Shown: piece by piece, positions 7,879 to 16,634 of the stretch
Layout: every line of letters begins with the position of its first letter
How positions within the stretch are numbered: the stretch's first letter is position 1
Source: Ardenticatenales bacterium
Lineage (GTDB): Bacteria > Chloroflexota > Anaerolineae > Ardenticatenales > Ardenticatenaceae
Direction of reading: 5' to 3'
NCBI GenBank assembly: GCA_020634795.1
Contig: JACKAZ010000006.1
Location: 124,001-188,000, forward strand
Length of the DNA stretch: 64,000 nt
Translations under genes and position numbers: made by a program
The notes under the pieces: generated by a model
Seen by the model: only the letters and a program-made list of their open reading frames with translations
What the model was told of the DNA's origin: nothing
The model's database searches: none

Positions 7879-9303
7879 TCACATCAACTCGACGTCGTGT
7901 GGCATCGATTCTTGCAGCCCCGCCGCGCTCATTTCAATGAACTCGGCCAATTCGTGCAGCTCGTCGATCGTGGTGGCGCCTGCGTAGGAAAGACCGCTCC
8001 GCAGCCCGCCGACCAGTTGCGTCAGCACCTCGTCGACCGAGCCACGGTAGGGGACCAGCGCCTCCACCCCTTCCGGCACGATGGCGTTCCAATCTTGATC
8101 GGCGGCACTGTCGCTGCGGCTCATCGTGGCCCCAAGGCTGGCCATGCCGCGCGTCACCTTGTAGCGACGCCCCTTGCGCTTAAGGATGCGGCCGGGGCTT
8201 TCGCTCGTTCCGGCAAACAGGGAGCCAATCATGACCGTGTGGGCGCCCGCGGCCAAGGCTTTCGTCAGGTCACCACTGCTGCGGATACCGCCATCCGCGA
8301 TCAGCGGCACGCCCGCGTCGTGGGCCACCGTGTAAGCGTCGAGCAGAGCGCTGATTTGCGGCACGCCGAAGCCGGTGACCACGCGGGTGATGCAGATGCT
8401 GCCCGGCCCCACCCCGATCTTCACCGCTTGCGCCCCCGCGTCGATCAACGCTTGGGTTCCCTCGGCGCTGGCCACGTTGCCCGCGATGAGTGGCACGTTG
8501 GGAAAACGTTTCCGTAGCCGTTGCGTTTGCTCGATGGCATTCGTGGAATGGCCGTGGGCGATATCGAGGAGCAGCAGGTCGACCCCTGCCGCCACCACCG
8601 CAGCGGCCCGTTCCACTTCGCCCGCTTTCACCCCGATGGCCGCGCCCACGCGCAGCCGCCCCTTCGCATCTTTGGTGGCGTGGGGGTAGCGCAGCCGATT
8701 GACGATATCTCTGGTGGTGATCAGTCCCGCCAACCGCCCTTCCTCATCGACCAAAGGCAGCTTTTCGATCTTTCGTCGGTGGCAGATCAATCGCGCCGCT
8801 TCCAGCGTGGTCGATTGTGGGGCGGTGACAACATCGGTTGTCATCAGTTCGTGGATCGGACGCTCCGCATCATCCTCGAACAGCACGTCCCGCGTCGTCA
8901 GAATGCCGTCGATCCGCCGTTCGCCATCCAGAATGAGCAGCCCGCCCACCTCCATCTCGGCCATCGTTTGGCGGGCTTGGCGCACGGTCGCCGCACGGTC
9001 TATGGTACTGGGCGCTTCGATGATCAGATTTTCGGCCCGTTTGACACGGCGCACCTCTTCCGCCATCCGTTCGATGGACATGAAGCGATGGATGACCCCG
9101 ATGCCGCCCGCATGGGCCAGCGCCACCGCCATCTCGCTCTCGGTGACGGTATCCATGTTGGCGGAAATAATCGGGATCTGAAGCGTAATATCCGCTACGA
9201 GCTGGCTGGCGGTGCTGACATCCCGCCGCGAGCGCACGGCCGAATGACGTGGCATCAGCAGCACGTCATCAAAGGTGAGGGATTTATGGGGGCGGATTTT
9301 CAT
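7879..9303 (-). CDS. guaB: Inosine-5'-monophosphate dehydrogenase
   Basis: 474 residues, near the usual 485. It oxidises IMP to XMP with NAD+, the rate-limiting step of GMP synthesis. The sequence shows the (beta/alpha)8 start [13 protein letters not shown], two CBS domains at about 92-205 that sense adenine and guanine nucleotides, the active-site loop [15 protein letters not shown] with catalytic Cys, the IMP-binding [10 protein letters not shown], the flap [11 protein letters not shown] and [12 protein letters not shown]. All key residues are present. The start has GAGAGG upstream. A short AACGCAGA repeat lies in the leader (9328-9353). Confidence 0.97.
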   Translation of the reverse strand: MKIRPHKSLTFDDVLLMPRHSAVRSRRDVSTASQLVADITLQIPIISANMDTVTESEMAVALAHAGGIGVIHRFMSIERMAEEVRRVKRAENLIIEAPSTIDRAATVRQARQTMAEMEVGGLLILDGERRIDGILTTRDVLFEDDAERPIHELMTTDVVTAPQSTTLEAARLICHRRKIEKLPLVDEEGRLAGLITTRDIVNRLRYPHATKDAKGRLRVGAAIGVKAGEVERAAAVVAAGVDLLLLDIAHGHSTNAIEQTQRLRKRFPNVPLIAGNVASAEGTQALIDAGAQAVKIGVGPGSICITRVVTGFGVPQISALLDAYTVAHDAGVPLIADGGIRSSGDLTKALAAGAHTVMIGSLFAGTSESPGRILKRKGRRYKVTRGMASLGATMSRSDSAADQDWNAIVPEGVEALVPYRGSVDEVLTQLVGGLRSGLSYAGATTIDELHELAEFIEMSAAGLQESMPHDVELM

Positions 9304-9327
9304 GGCCTCTCAGATCGGGTCTCGGAT

Positions 9328-9353
9328 CAACGCAGAGCAGATAACGCAGAACA
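9328..9353. repeat. Short AACGCAGA repeat in the guaB leader
   Basis: Two spaced copies of AACGCAGA(A/G)CAG, 25 nt upstream of the guaB start, in the gap to minC. There is no adjacent AACTC array. Confidence 0.6.
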
Positions 9354-9394
9354 GGGGAAGCATAGGACGCTGCCCCGTTCGCCATTCCTCGATT

Positions 9395-10090
9395 TTACTT
9401 CCCCGACCACTTCTCGACCACGATGCGCCCCTCCTGCAAGAAGGCGCATTCGGGGGCGCGGGGGCCGATGCGCTGCCAGAGGCGTCCGCGCTTGGCTTTC
9501 GGTTCTTCGGGGGAGATGGCGATTTGGGCGCTGATGCGAAGCTGGGTCGGCTCTAACTTCAGCGCGCAGACGATGGCGTCGTCGTCGCCCATGGCCCCGG
9601 CATGGACCACGCCGCGCAGGACGCCCCAGACCACCACATCGCCCCCGGCGACGATCTCGGCACCGGGGTTGACATCGCCGATCACCGTGACCGAACCTGG
9701 GTGGCGAATGATCTGTCCGCCTCGTAACGTGCGACGCACGGTGAGCGCATCGCTACTTTCGGCGCTCACCGTGGCGAGCGGCGTGCCCCCTTCGCCCACC
9801 CCGTTGCCCCCCTCAAAACCATCGAGCGCGGGCGCGGGGCGCGGCTGATCGGCGGTGCGCAGCGCCAAGAGGGTCACGTCCCACTGACTGAGCAGCTCTC
9901 GGAGCTGTGCGACCTCTCCCTCGGCCATGCGGCGCTGACCGATTTCAACCCAGATCTCGGCCCCTTTGAAAAAATCCCCCTTGGTCGACAGATAGTGATA
10001 GAGTGAGGCGAGCAGTTGGCCCTGCGTGCCCGTTTCGGGCAGCACCAAAACCAAGCCGTCCCGTCCCCCCTTCACCTCGATGTTGGCCAT
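9395..10090 (-). CDS. minC: Septum-site-determining protein MinC
   Basis: 231 residues from ATG 10088-10090 (MANIEVKGGRDG), which overlaps the PBP2 stop as TGATG; a longer upstream reading into PBP2 is not needed. MinC inhibits FtsZ polymerisation away from mid-cell. The N-terminal domain (1-95) is the FtsZ-binding part. A Gly-rich linker follows, then the beta-helical C-terminal domain (about 125-205) with GGQIIRHPGSVTVIGDVNPG and DVVVWGVLRGVVHAG, which dimerises and binds MinD. No minD or minE is in the window. Placement directly behind PBP2 ties division-site control to wall synthesis. Confidence 0.9.
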   Translation of the reverse strand: MANIEVKGGRDGLVLVLPETGTQGQLLASLYHYLSTKGDFFKGAEIWVEIGQRRMAEGEVAQLRELLSQWDVTLLALRTADQPRPAPALDGFEGGNGVGEGGTPLATVSAESSDALTVRRTLRGGQIIRHPGSVTVIGDVNPGAEIVAGGDVVVWGVLRGVVHAGAMGDDDAIVCALKLEPTQLRISAQIAISPEEPKAKRGRLWQRIGPRAPECAFLQEGRIVVEKWSGK

Positions 10091-12531
10091 CAGCGCACCT
10101 CTTCGAATCGCACCGTGTAATGGGAATAGGGCGCGACATTGAGGAAGATGTAGGGTGAGCCGGGCAGGTTGGCCCGCACATACCAAGACAACGACTGGCT
10201 GGCATTCAAGTTGCCATAGAAGAATTCGCCATTGCGGTCACTCGTCACCGTCGCCACGGGGGAGCCACCACGGTCAATCGTCAACGAAACCCCGGGGATG
10301 GGCACGCCCGTGCTGTCAACGAGCGTGCCGGAAATTGAGCTGAGTTCCTCGTTGCGGCCACTGGTCGACAAGAAAACGGCACGGTAGCTACCGGTCAACT
10401 CGGGGGCGGTGATGGTGGGGGTGGGTGTGGCGGCGATGGCCCCCTCTGGGGTCGGTTCTGCGGGCTGTAACGGGTCAAGGGGTCGTTCACTGAAGTAATA
10501 GTCAATGATTTTACGGGCGATAGGGGCGGCCACTTCGGAGCCTTGAATCACACTCTTCTTGTTGCCGTGCACAAAGACGACCACCGCGATCTCGGGATTG
10601 TCGTAGGGCGCAAAGGCGCTGAACCACGCATGGGTCAACTGATAGCCGTCGGGGTCGGTCAAGCAGTCGGCCTCGCCGTCCTCACGCTCGTACCGCTCAC
10701 AATATTCCGCCGTGCCCGTTTTGCCTGCCACCGTCACCGGCGAGCCAGCGAAGATCTCGGTCGCCGTCCCATCCTCCCAAGTGGTGGCGCCCAACATCCC
10801 CTCGGCCACCATCGACAGATCCTCGGGCGGGACGTTCACGTGGCGCAGAATGCGGGGCGCGAAGGGCTGCAAGACCTGTCCCGTAGGACTTTGGACTTGG
10901 TAGACCAATTGCGGTTCGTAAATGATGCCGCCGTTGGCGATGGCGCTGACCGCGCTCGCCATCTGCAAGGGCGTGACCAACAGATCCCCCTGTCCGATGC
11001 CCATATTGTAGGTGTTCCCGGTGGTCCAGCGCTCTTGCCAGACTTGGCGCTTCCAGTCGCGGGTCGGCACCAGCCCCGATACCTCGCCCGGCAGGCGGAC
11101 GCGGGTCGGCTCACCCAAGCCAAACGCCTTCGACCATTTCGCCATCGCATCGACGCCCAGACCGGAAAACTCGTCGAGGTAGCCGCCCGCCACTTCGTAG
11201 AAGAAGACGTCACAGGAATGGGCCAGCGCCTCCACCACATTCTCATCCCCGTGACCGCTCTTCAGCCAGCAGACGAAGGGTTGCCCTAGCTCCATGGCCA
11301 GCTCGTCGTTGCCGATGATATTTTGGTTGGGCAGAATAATGACGCCCGGGTCGTTGATGGTGGTATCGCGCGTGATAACATCATCGGCCAGCGCCCCGGC
11401 GGCAGGGATAATTTTGTAGATGGAACCGGGCGGGAAGGTGCCGCTGATGGCGCGATTGAAGAGCGGCTTGGTCGGGTCGTCCAACAGGCTCTGGTAGTAG
11501 TCCGGGTCGACGCCGCCCACGAACTCGTTGACATCGTAGGTCGGCAACGAGACCATCGCATAGATTTCGCCCGAGTTGGGGTTCATCACGATCGCCACCC
11601 CCTGCTCGCTCTCAACCGCGTTCATCCCTTCTTGCAACGCATCTTGGACCGCCTGTTGGAGGGCGGTATCGATCGTCAGGAAGAGGTTGGAGCCCGGGGT
11701 GGCCGGCGCTTCGGAGACAAGGCGCGTTTCACGGCCCAAGACGTTGCGTTCAACCGTGCGTTCACCACGGACGCCGCGTAGCTCATCCTCGTAGCTCGCT
11801 TCAAGGCCGGTGACGCCGATCTGGTCGCTGGCCAAATAGGGGTTTTCCGTCAGCGTCGTCTGACTGTCCAACAACTCTTGGCCGACGCGCGATTGGTAGC
11901 CAATGATGTGTGAGTAGAGCGGGCCATAGAGGTATTGACGCTGCGGGTCGCTCAGCACATAGATACCGGGCAGCTCCAATTCCCGTTCCAACATGACGAA
12001 AGCGGTCTCTTGACTCACATCATCACTGATCACATATTCCTTATAGGGTTGCAGCTCGACCGCCGCCGCAAAGCAGCCAAAGAGATCCCCCGTTTGACAG
12101 AGCGCTTCGATATCGGAGAGGCGCGTGAAGCGATGTGTGGCCTCGTCGTAGTAAGTCGCTTTCAGTTGTTGTCCCGCATTCTGGGTGGGGAGCTCGTAAC
12201 CCAGCATCGTCCCCGTGCGAACGAGCACATCGGCCACTTGGTTCCACACCTCGTCATCCCACTCCCCGGGCAGGTCGTCATAGACGTTTGCGGGCAACAC
12301 CGTAACACTGAAGCGGGGACGGTTACGCACCAGGATGCGACCTTGGCGATCATAAAGCACCCCGCGCGGCGCATTGACCAAAATGGTATCGAGGCGATTT
12401 TCTTGTGCCCGTTCTTGCCCCTCGGGGCCTTGCAGAATCTGCAAGTTCCAAAGCTGGGCAATCATCACTAGGAAGATCACCACAATGATACTCTGGAAGA
12501 TCAGCACCCGACGTTGTACGAATCGGCTCAT
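10090..12531 (-). CDS. mrdA: Penicillin-binding protein 2 with extra C-terminal domain
   Basis: 813 residues. This is a class B transpeptidase that cross-links peptidoglycan for rod elongation, anchored by an N-terminal helix (8-30) with the catalytic part outside. The pedestal domain follows with RGVLYDRQGRILVRN. The active site shows GSIYK (SxxK, about residue 367), HSCD as the SxN-type motif (about 438) and KTGTAEYC (about 602). Ordinary PBP2 is 600-650 residues; here a linker (EPTPEGAIAATPTPT) leads to an extra domain at about 720-813 resembling carboxypeptidase-regulatory-like or SpaA-type beta-sandwiches (SGTLVDSTGVPIPGVSL). Neighbours mreC, mreD and minC fit the elongasome. Confidence 0.93.
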   Translation of the reverse strand: MSRFVQRRVLIFQSIIVVIFLVMIAQLWNLQILQGPEGQERAQENRLDTILVNAPRGVLYDRQGRILVRNRPRFSVTVLPANVYDDLPGEWDDEVWNQVADVLVRTGTMLGYELPTQNAGQQLKATYYDEATHRFTRLSDIEALCQTGDLFGCFAAAVELQPYKEYVISDDVSQETAFVMLERELELPGIYVLSDPQRQYLYGPLYSHIIGYQSRVGQELLDSQTTLTENPYLASDQIGVTGLEASYEDELRGVRGERTVERNVLGRETRLVSEAPATPGSNLFLTIDTALQQAVQDALQEGMNAVESEQGVAIVMNPNSGEIYAMVSLPTYDVNEFVGGVDPDYYQSLLDDPTKPLFNRAISGTFPPGSIYKIIPAAGALADDVITRDTTINDPGVIILPNQNIIGNDELAMELGQPFVCWLKSGHGDENVVEALAHSCDVFFYEVAGGYLDEFSGLGVDAMAKWSKAFGLGEPTRVRLPGEVSGLVPTRDWKRQVWQERWTTGNTYNMGIGQGDLLVTPLQMASAVSAIANGGIIYEPQLVYQVQSPTGQVLQPFAPRILRHVNVPPEDLSMVAEGMLGATTWEDGTATEIFAGSPVTVAGKTGTAEYCERYEREDGEADCLTDPDGYQLTHAWFSAFAPYDNPEIAVVVFVHGNKKSVIQGSEVAAPIARKIIDYYFSERPLDPLQPAEPTPEGAIAATPTPTITAPELTGSYRAVFLSTSGRNEELSSISGTLVDSTGVPIPGVSLTIDRGGSPVATVTSDRNGEFFYGNLNASQSLSWYVRANLPGSPYIFLNVAPYSHYTVRFEEVR

Positions 12532-12693
12532 GTTACACGTTTATGGCTTCTGATGAGGGCGGGGAAAGAGGGTCTCTGACGAACAGACAGCCCCCTATCG
12601 GCGCGATCCACTGGTCGAGATAGGCGGTAGGTTGCATGGGAACGATTGCCAATTATTGGGCGCACAACCTACCCGTTCGCCATCCCTCACCCC

Positions 12694-13185
12694 TCATGTC
12701 CACTCGATTTTGGGGCCGCCCGCCAATAGGGAGAGCCAGCGCATCGGTCGATAGAAAAGCGCAAAGGTCAGCAGATCGACGATGGCGATGCGGGGCATCA
12801 GCGCCAATTTGATGGCCCATGCTACCTGCCAGCCCAAACTCTGCAAGAGCACCAAGGTGAGCATCGTGAAGAGCAAAGAGGCCAAAAAGAGAATCGCCAA
12901 GGCGAGCGGCAAGTTGAGATGGAAGGGCAGCTTTTCGGCGTAGCCGAGCAAAAAGGTCACGATCAACATGGGGACCGTGAAGGTTCCGAACGGTGTTGCG
13001 GAAAACAGATCGAAAAGTAGCCCGCCCCCCACCGCCCAGCCGATCGCTTCCCGCCGCCCCCGCAACAAGGCCCACGTCGCCACCAAGACAAAAACCAGAT
13101 TAGGGTGAACCCCCCATAGTTCAACCCGCGATAAGAGGGTGCTTTGTACCAATACCGCCACCAGCACCACCAACCCCCAAGGCAT
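12694..13185 (-). CDS. mreD: Rod-shape-determining protein MreD
   Basis: 163 residues, the usual size. A polytopic inner-membrane protein with about five helices and the family pattern GVHPNLVFVLVATWALLRG...GGLLFDLFSATPFG. It links MreC to the elongation machinery. Its start overlaps the mreC stop as TGATG at 13183-13187, so translation is coupled. A gap of about 160 nt separates it from PBP2. It holds an 8-bp stem with a long loop (12627-12672) of unknown meaning. Confidence 0.9.
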   Translation of the reverse strand: MPWGLVVLVAVLVQSTLLSRVELWGVHPNLVFVLVATWALLRGRREAIGWAVGGGLLFDLFSATPFGTFTVPMLIVTFLLGYAEKLPFHLNLPLALAILFLASLLFTMLTLVLLQSLGWQVAWAIKLALMPRIAIVDLLTFALFYRPMRWLSLLAGGPKIEWT

Positions 13186-14081
13186 CAGTTGGGCGCATCC
13201 GTATTGGCGCTATCCTCGCCCGCCGACGGGGCTGCCTCTTCGGTGATCGTGGCGGGGAATGAGCGAATGACAAAGACGTAATTCAGATTGTCGAAGTCGA
13301 CATTGGGGCGAATCACTGCCTCTTGCGAGGGGTTGATATCGCCCCTTTCCACCGACTCCACCGTACCGATCACGATGTCCGGCGGCACGCTGCCACTCAG
13401 CCCTGCCGTCATCACGACATCCCCCGGCTCCACCCGTTCTTCGTGGGGGATGTGCCGCATCACGATGCCTGTGTCGGTGCCCTGCACGATGCCCATCGCA
13501 CCGGATTGTTGCGTCACGGCAGAGACGGAGCTGGTGGTGTCCAGCACCAGCACCACCTTCGACCAGCCGCGTCCCGCGGCGGTCACGTGGCCCACCAAGC
13601 CACGGGATGTCACCACCGCCATCCCCACTCCCACGCCTGATTCGGTGCCCTGGTTGATCCGAATCGCCCGCGCCAGATTGCTGACTTCCGCACCGATGAC
13701 TGCGGCCGGGGCTTCGTTCGCCACCACCTCCGCCGTCAGTAAGATCGAGGCGGGATGCTCTTCCTTGTAGGCCAGCAGCTCGCGCAACTGCTCGTTTTCC
13801 CGCACCAGTTCCGTCAATTCGACGTTGACCAGCGAGACCGCGTTAAGTTGTTCTTGCAGGGCCTCGTTTTCGGCGATCAACGCATCCCGCGAACGAAATC
13901 CGCCGAAGAAATCGGCCACGCCGCCGCGCCAATCGCTCAGCACCTGCTCGGCGGGCAGGGTAAGGCGCTGACCGACATCTTGCACGCCGTTGAGCCGCTG
14001 TGTTTGATCCAAGATGACAAGGAGAAAGACAACGCCGAGTAGGAGCAGCAAGGTGAGAAGATGGCTACGAATACGTGTCAT
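13185..14081 (-). CDS. mreC: Rod-shape-determining protein MreC
   Basis: 298 residues from ATG 14079-14081; a GTG at 14106-14108 would add nine residues before MTRIRSHLL and has no better ribosome site. One membrane helix (about 8-26) is followed by a coiled coil (about 65-100) and the double beta-barrel domain with GLVGHVTAAGRGWSKVVLV and GDVVMTAGLSG...PPDIVIGTV. MreC forms extracytoplasmic filaments that activate PBP2, whose gene lies downstream. The C-terminal tail is acidic and low-complexity. Its transcription unit starts after the mreB terminator. Confidence 0.92.
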   Translation of the reverse strand: MTRIRSHLLTLLLLLGVVFLLVILDQTQRLNGVQDVGQRLTLPAEQVLSDWRGGVADFFGGFRSRDALIAENEALQEQLNAVSLVNVELTELVRENEQLRELLAYKEEHPASILLTAEVVANEAPAAVIGAEVSNLARAIRINQGTESGVGVGMAVVTSRGLVGHVTAAGRGWSKVVLVLDTTSSVSAVTQQSGAMGIVQGTDTGIVMRHIPHEERVEPGDVVMTAGLSGSVPPDIVIGTVESVERGDINPSQEAVIRPNVDFDNLNYVFVIRSFPATITEEAAPSAGEDSANTDAPN

Positions 14082-14108
14082 AGGCATGCAGCATGTGAGA
14101 GGTGTCAC

Positions 14109-14460
14109 TCATGATAATAGCCCGTTGTGGGCGACTAGTCGAACAGGGGAATAGGCGGGAGTGATTGCAACCGTTGTGAACGGCTGAGCGGCGCAAGAAG
14201 TGAAGAGAGAAGGAAGCGAGGGGACGCCTTGGCGAATTTGTTGATCTACCCTTGCGCAGGCAAGGTCGCCCATCCTTCACCCCAGGCTCCGTCAAGGCTC
14301 CATACGTCAGACCTCGGTTGTGTTGCCGACTGCCCCTGCATCGACTCGACGAGGTCATCATCGCGACAGCCGCCGGTATTGCCGCGAAGGGCGCCTTGGT
14401 AGGGGCCGCTGGTCTGCAAAAGATCGTCCCACGACCAGCGGGTCACCGGTTGACGCCCAA
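14109..14460. other. Intergenic region between mreC and the mreB terminator
   Basis: About 350 bases with no convincing gene on either strand. On the minus strand TATTAT (complement of 14114-14119) sits just before the mreC start and could be a -10 box, but no good -35 is seen. I see no repeat and no RNA gene here. Confidence 0.4.
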
Positions 14461-14497
14461 CGCAAAAGCGGTGTGTCGGAGAACCGGAACACACCGC
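14461..14497 (-). terminator. Rho-independent terminator after mreB
   Basis: On the minus strand, a 9-bp perfect stem GCGGTGTGT/ACACACCGC encloses a 12-nt loop with an inner CCG/CGG pairing and is followed by TTTTGCG. It lies 25 nt after the mreB stop. It separates rplY-mreB from mreC-mreD-PBP2-minC. Confidence 0.8.
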
Positions 14498-14522
14498 CTT
14501 GATTGCTGTAGAAACGTGACCG

Positions 14523-15587
14523 CTAGTTGGGCTGCACCGCCCGCTGATTGGGGGAGAGCACTTTTCGCAGCGCGTCGAAGTTTTCCAGCACTTGCGCCGC
14601 TCCTTTCACCACGCAGGCCAGCGGATCGTCCGCCACATAGACATGAATCCGTGTCTCTTCGGTCAGCCGCTCGGCCAACCCTTGCAGCAGCGCCCCCCCG
14701 CCCGCCAGCGCGATCCCGTTCACCATCAGGTCGGCGACCAGCTCTGGCGGCGTCGCATCAATCGTGGCGCGAACCGCATCCACGATCGTCGAAACGGGGC
14801 CGCTGAGCGCCTCGCGGATCTCGATGCTGCTGACCGTCACCGCTTCGGGCAGCCCCGTGATCAGATTGCGGCCACGCAGCACCAACGTCTGCTCTTCCGG
14901 TAAGGGGTAGGCCGAACCAATCAGCTTCTTCGTCTCCTCGGCCATCCGTTCGCCGATCAGCAGGTTGTACTTCTGCCGGGCATAGTTGACGATCTCTTGA
15001 TCGAGTTCGTCGCCCGCGACGCGGATGGAGGTGTTGACCACCATGCCACCCAGCGCGCAGACTGCGACTTCCGTCGTGCCCCCGCCGATGTCGACCACCA
15101 TGGAACCGACCGAGTCGATCACGGGTAAGCCCGCGCCAATCGCGGCGGCCATCGGCTGCTCGATCAGGTGCGCTTCGCGTGCCCCCGCGCTCAACGCGGC
15201 ATCTTTCACCGCACGCTTTTCCACTTCGGTCACGCCACCGGGAATCCCGATGACGATCCGTGGCGCAGGGCGCGGGTTGACCAGCGAGTTATGGACCTTC
15301 TGGATGAAGTAGGCCAACATCTTTTCGGTCACGTCGAAGTCGGAGATCACCCCGTCCCGCAAGGGGCGGATCGCGATGATGCTGGCCGGGGTGCGCCCGA
15401 CCATCTCTTTCGCCTCCGAGCCGATCGCAAGCACTTTCTTGCGATTGCGTTCGATCGCCACGACCGAGGGTTCGTTGATGACGACCCCCTGGCCCCGCAC
15501 CATCACCAGCGTGTTGGCGGTTCCCAAGTCGATGGCGATGTCACGTGAGAACAGCCCCATGAACCAAGCGAGTGGACTCCACATCAT
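14523..15587 (-). CDS. mreB: Rod-shape-determining protein MreB
   Basis: 354 residues. A bacterial actin that polymerises on the inner membrane and directs elongation. Actin-fold nucleotide motifs are clear: phosphate-1 AIDLGTANTLV (about 17-27), phosphate-2 VVDIGGGTTEVAV (about 165-177) and the adenosine motif GIALAGGGALLQG (about 290-302). The N-terminal MMWSPLAWFMGLFSR is a likely amphipathic membrane-binding segment. ATAGGAGGCG lies directly before the start. Only 31 nt separate it from rplY upstream, so the pair is probably co-transcribed. A terminator follows at 14461-14497. Confidence 0.96.
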   Translation of the reverse strand: MMWSPLAWFMGLFSRDIAIDLGTANTLVMVRGQGVVINEPSVVAIERNRKKVLAIGSEAKEMVGRTPASIIAIRPLRDGVISDFDVTEKMLAYFIQKVHNSLVNPRPAPRIVIGIPGGVTEVEKRAVKDAALSAGAREAHLIEQPMAAAIGAGLPVIDSVGSMVVDIGGGTTEVAVCALGGMVVNTSIRVAGDELDQEIVNYARQKYNLLIGERMAEETKKLIGSAYPLPEEQTLVLRGRNLITGLPEAVTVSSIEIREALSGPVSTIVDAVRATIDATPPELVADLMVNGIALAGGGALLQGLAERLTEETRIHVYVADDPLACVVKGAAQVLENFDALRKVLSPNQRAVQPN

Positions 15588-15618
15588 CGCCTCCTATACG
15601 TTCAGCGATTGGCTTGGT

Positions 15619-16290
15619 CTAGGCATCGTCGTCGGCATCGGCCTCGGCGTCGTCATCCTCCGCCGCGTCGTCAGCGGCTTCACCATATTCGACATCCAGC
15701 TCGTCGCCCGCTTCCGGCTCTTCCTCGACCTCTTGGGCCGCGGCCGTGACCGAGGCAAGCGTGGTTTCTGGATCGGCGATAATTTCGTAGCTACCGGTGC
15801 TCGGCAGATCCGCCACCGAGATGCCCTGGCCGATCTCCGTCAACACCGTGATATCTACCTCGATATACTGCGGAATATCGGTAGGCAACGCTTCGACCGT
15901 CAACTCGTCGGCGGTTTGCAGAATGACAGCGCCCGCCAGCTCTGCCGCAGGCGCCTCGCCCACCAAATGGACCGGCACTTGGGCCTGGATCGTTTGCGTC
16001 AAGTCTACCGCCAAAAAATCAACGTGCATCAGTTCGTGGCGCGTCGGATGGCGTTGCGCCACACGGGCCAATACGGGGTAGCTGTCCCCGCCGACCTTCA
16101 AGGTGACGACCTGCGTCGCACCCGCTGCCGCCAACACGCGCGACAGTTCGCGCTCGTTGGCCTGCAAGCTCAGCGCCCCATCGACCGGCCCACCGTAGAC
16201 CACGATCGGAATCACGCCATCCCGTCGCAGCTTTTTCACCGCTTTGCCCGTCGTTTCACGACGGCTTACGTCAAGAGATATATCTGCCAT
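15619..16290 (-). CDS. rplY: 50S ribosomal protein L25 (long Ctc/TL5 type)
   Basis: 223 residues. L25 binds 5S rRNA through its N-terminal domain (1-92: VSRRETTGKAVKKLRRDGVIP...HPTRHELMHVDF). The long form adds the CTC beta-domain (about 95-185: VPVHLVGEAPAAELAGAVI...ALPTDIPQYIEVDI), as in Thermus TL5 and Bacillus Ctc. The last 35 residues are almost only Asp, Glu and Ala, a longer acidic tail than usual. GAAGGA lies before the ATG. The gene has its own promoter (16406-16434) and a leader of about 110 nt that starts with a stable hairpin, which could allow autoregulation. mreB follows after 31 nt. Confidence 0.93.
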   Translation of the reverse strand: MADISLDVSRRETTGKAVKKLRRDGVIPIVVYGGPVDGALSLQANERELSRVLAAAGATQVVTLKVGGDSYPVLARVAQRHPTRHELMHVDFLAVDLTQTIQAQVPVHLVGEAPAAELAGAVILQTADELTVEALPTDIPQYIEVDITVLTEIGQGISVADLPSTGSYEIIADPETTLASVTAAAQEVEEEPEAGDELDVEYGEAADDAAEDDDAEADADDDA

Positions 16291-16374
16291 GTTGAATCCT
16301 TCATCACATCATCTGGGATGGCTGTTCGACGCGTTTACCCGAACAACCCATCCAACCGTTTCCAAGCAACATGA

Positions 16375-16394
16375 GAGGGCGCAGCCGCGCCCTC
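16375..16394 (-). promoter_or_regulatory. Stable hairpin at the start of the rplY leader
   Basis: GAGGGCGC, a 4-nt loop, then GCGCCCTC: a perfect 8-bp palindromic stem, beginning about 6 nt after the predicted transcription start of rplY. It lacks a T-run on either strand, so it is not a simple terminator. RNA protection or ribosomal-protein feedback are possibilities (inference). Confidence 0.45.
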
Positions 16395-16405
16395 AGAGTT
16401 TGGAT

Positions 16406-16434
16406 ATTCTACGGAAAAGCCCTCCCTTCGTCAA
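16406..16434 (-). promoter_or_regulatory. rplY: Sigma-70-type promoter of rplY-mreB
   Basis: On the minus strand TTGACG (16434-16429), a 17-nt spacer and TAGAAT (16411-16406); each box matches 5 of 6. The predicted start is near 16400. The rest of the gap up to the next gene at 16635 holds short ACGCTTCA repeats at about 16595-16620 and no gene. Confidence 0.7.
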
Positions 16435-16634
16435 GCGCAGGCGATAGGGGTTGGGTGAGCGCGTGAGTCGGTGCGTGATTGCGTTTAGGGGCTTTATGGG
16501 TTTGTGCGGGCGCGCTGGCGTAGGGGAGTTCATGAGTTCCGGAGCGCCGTGGTTTAATAGAGGCTTGGGTTGGCCCACCGCTCCACCGCTCCCACGCTTC
16601 AACGCTTCAACGCTTTTGCGCTACCATCTGCGCC

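Noticed and set aside
8521..9534. Plus-strand open frame across guaB and into minC
   Set aside because: Antisense to guaB, which has every catalytic motif; the product looks like reverse-complement GC-rich filler.
12627..12672. GTAGGTTG/CAACCTAC hairpin between mreD and PBP2
   Set aside because: The 30-nt loop and lack of a T-run make a terminator unlikely; no known RNA family fits.
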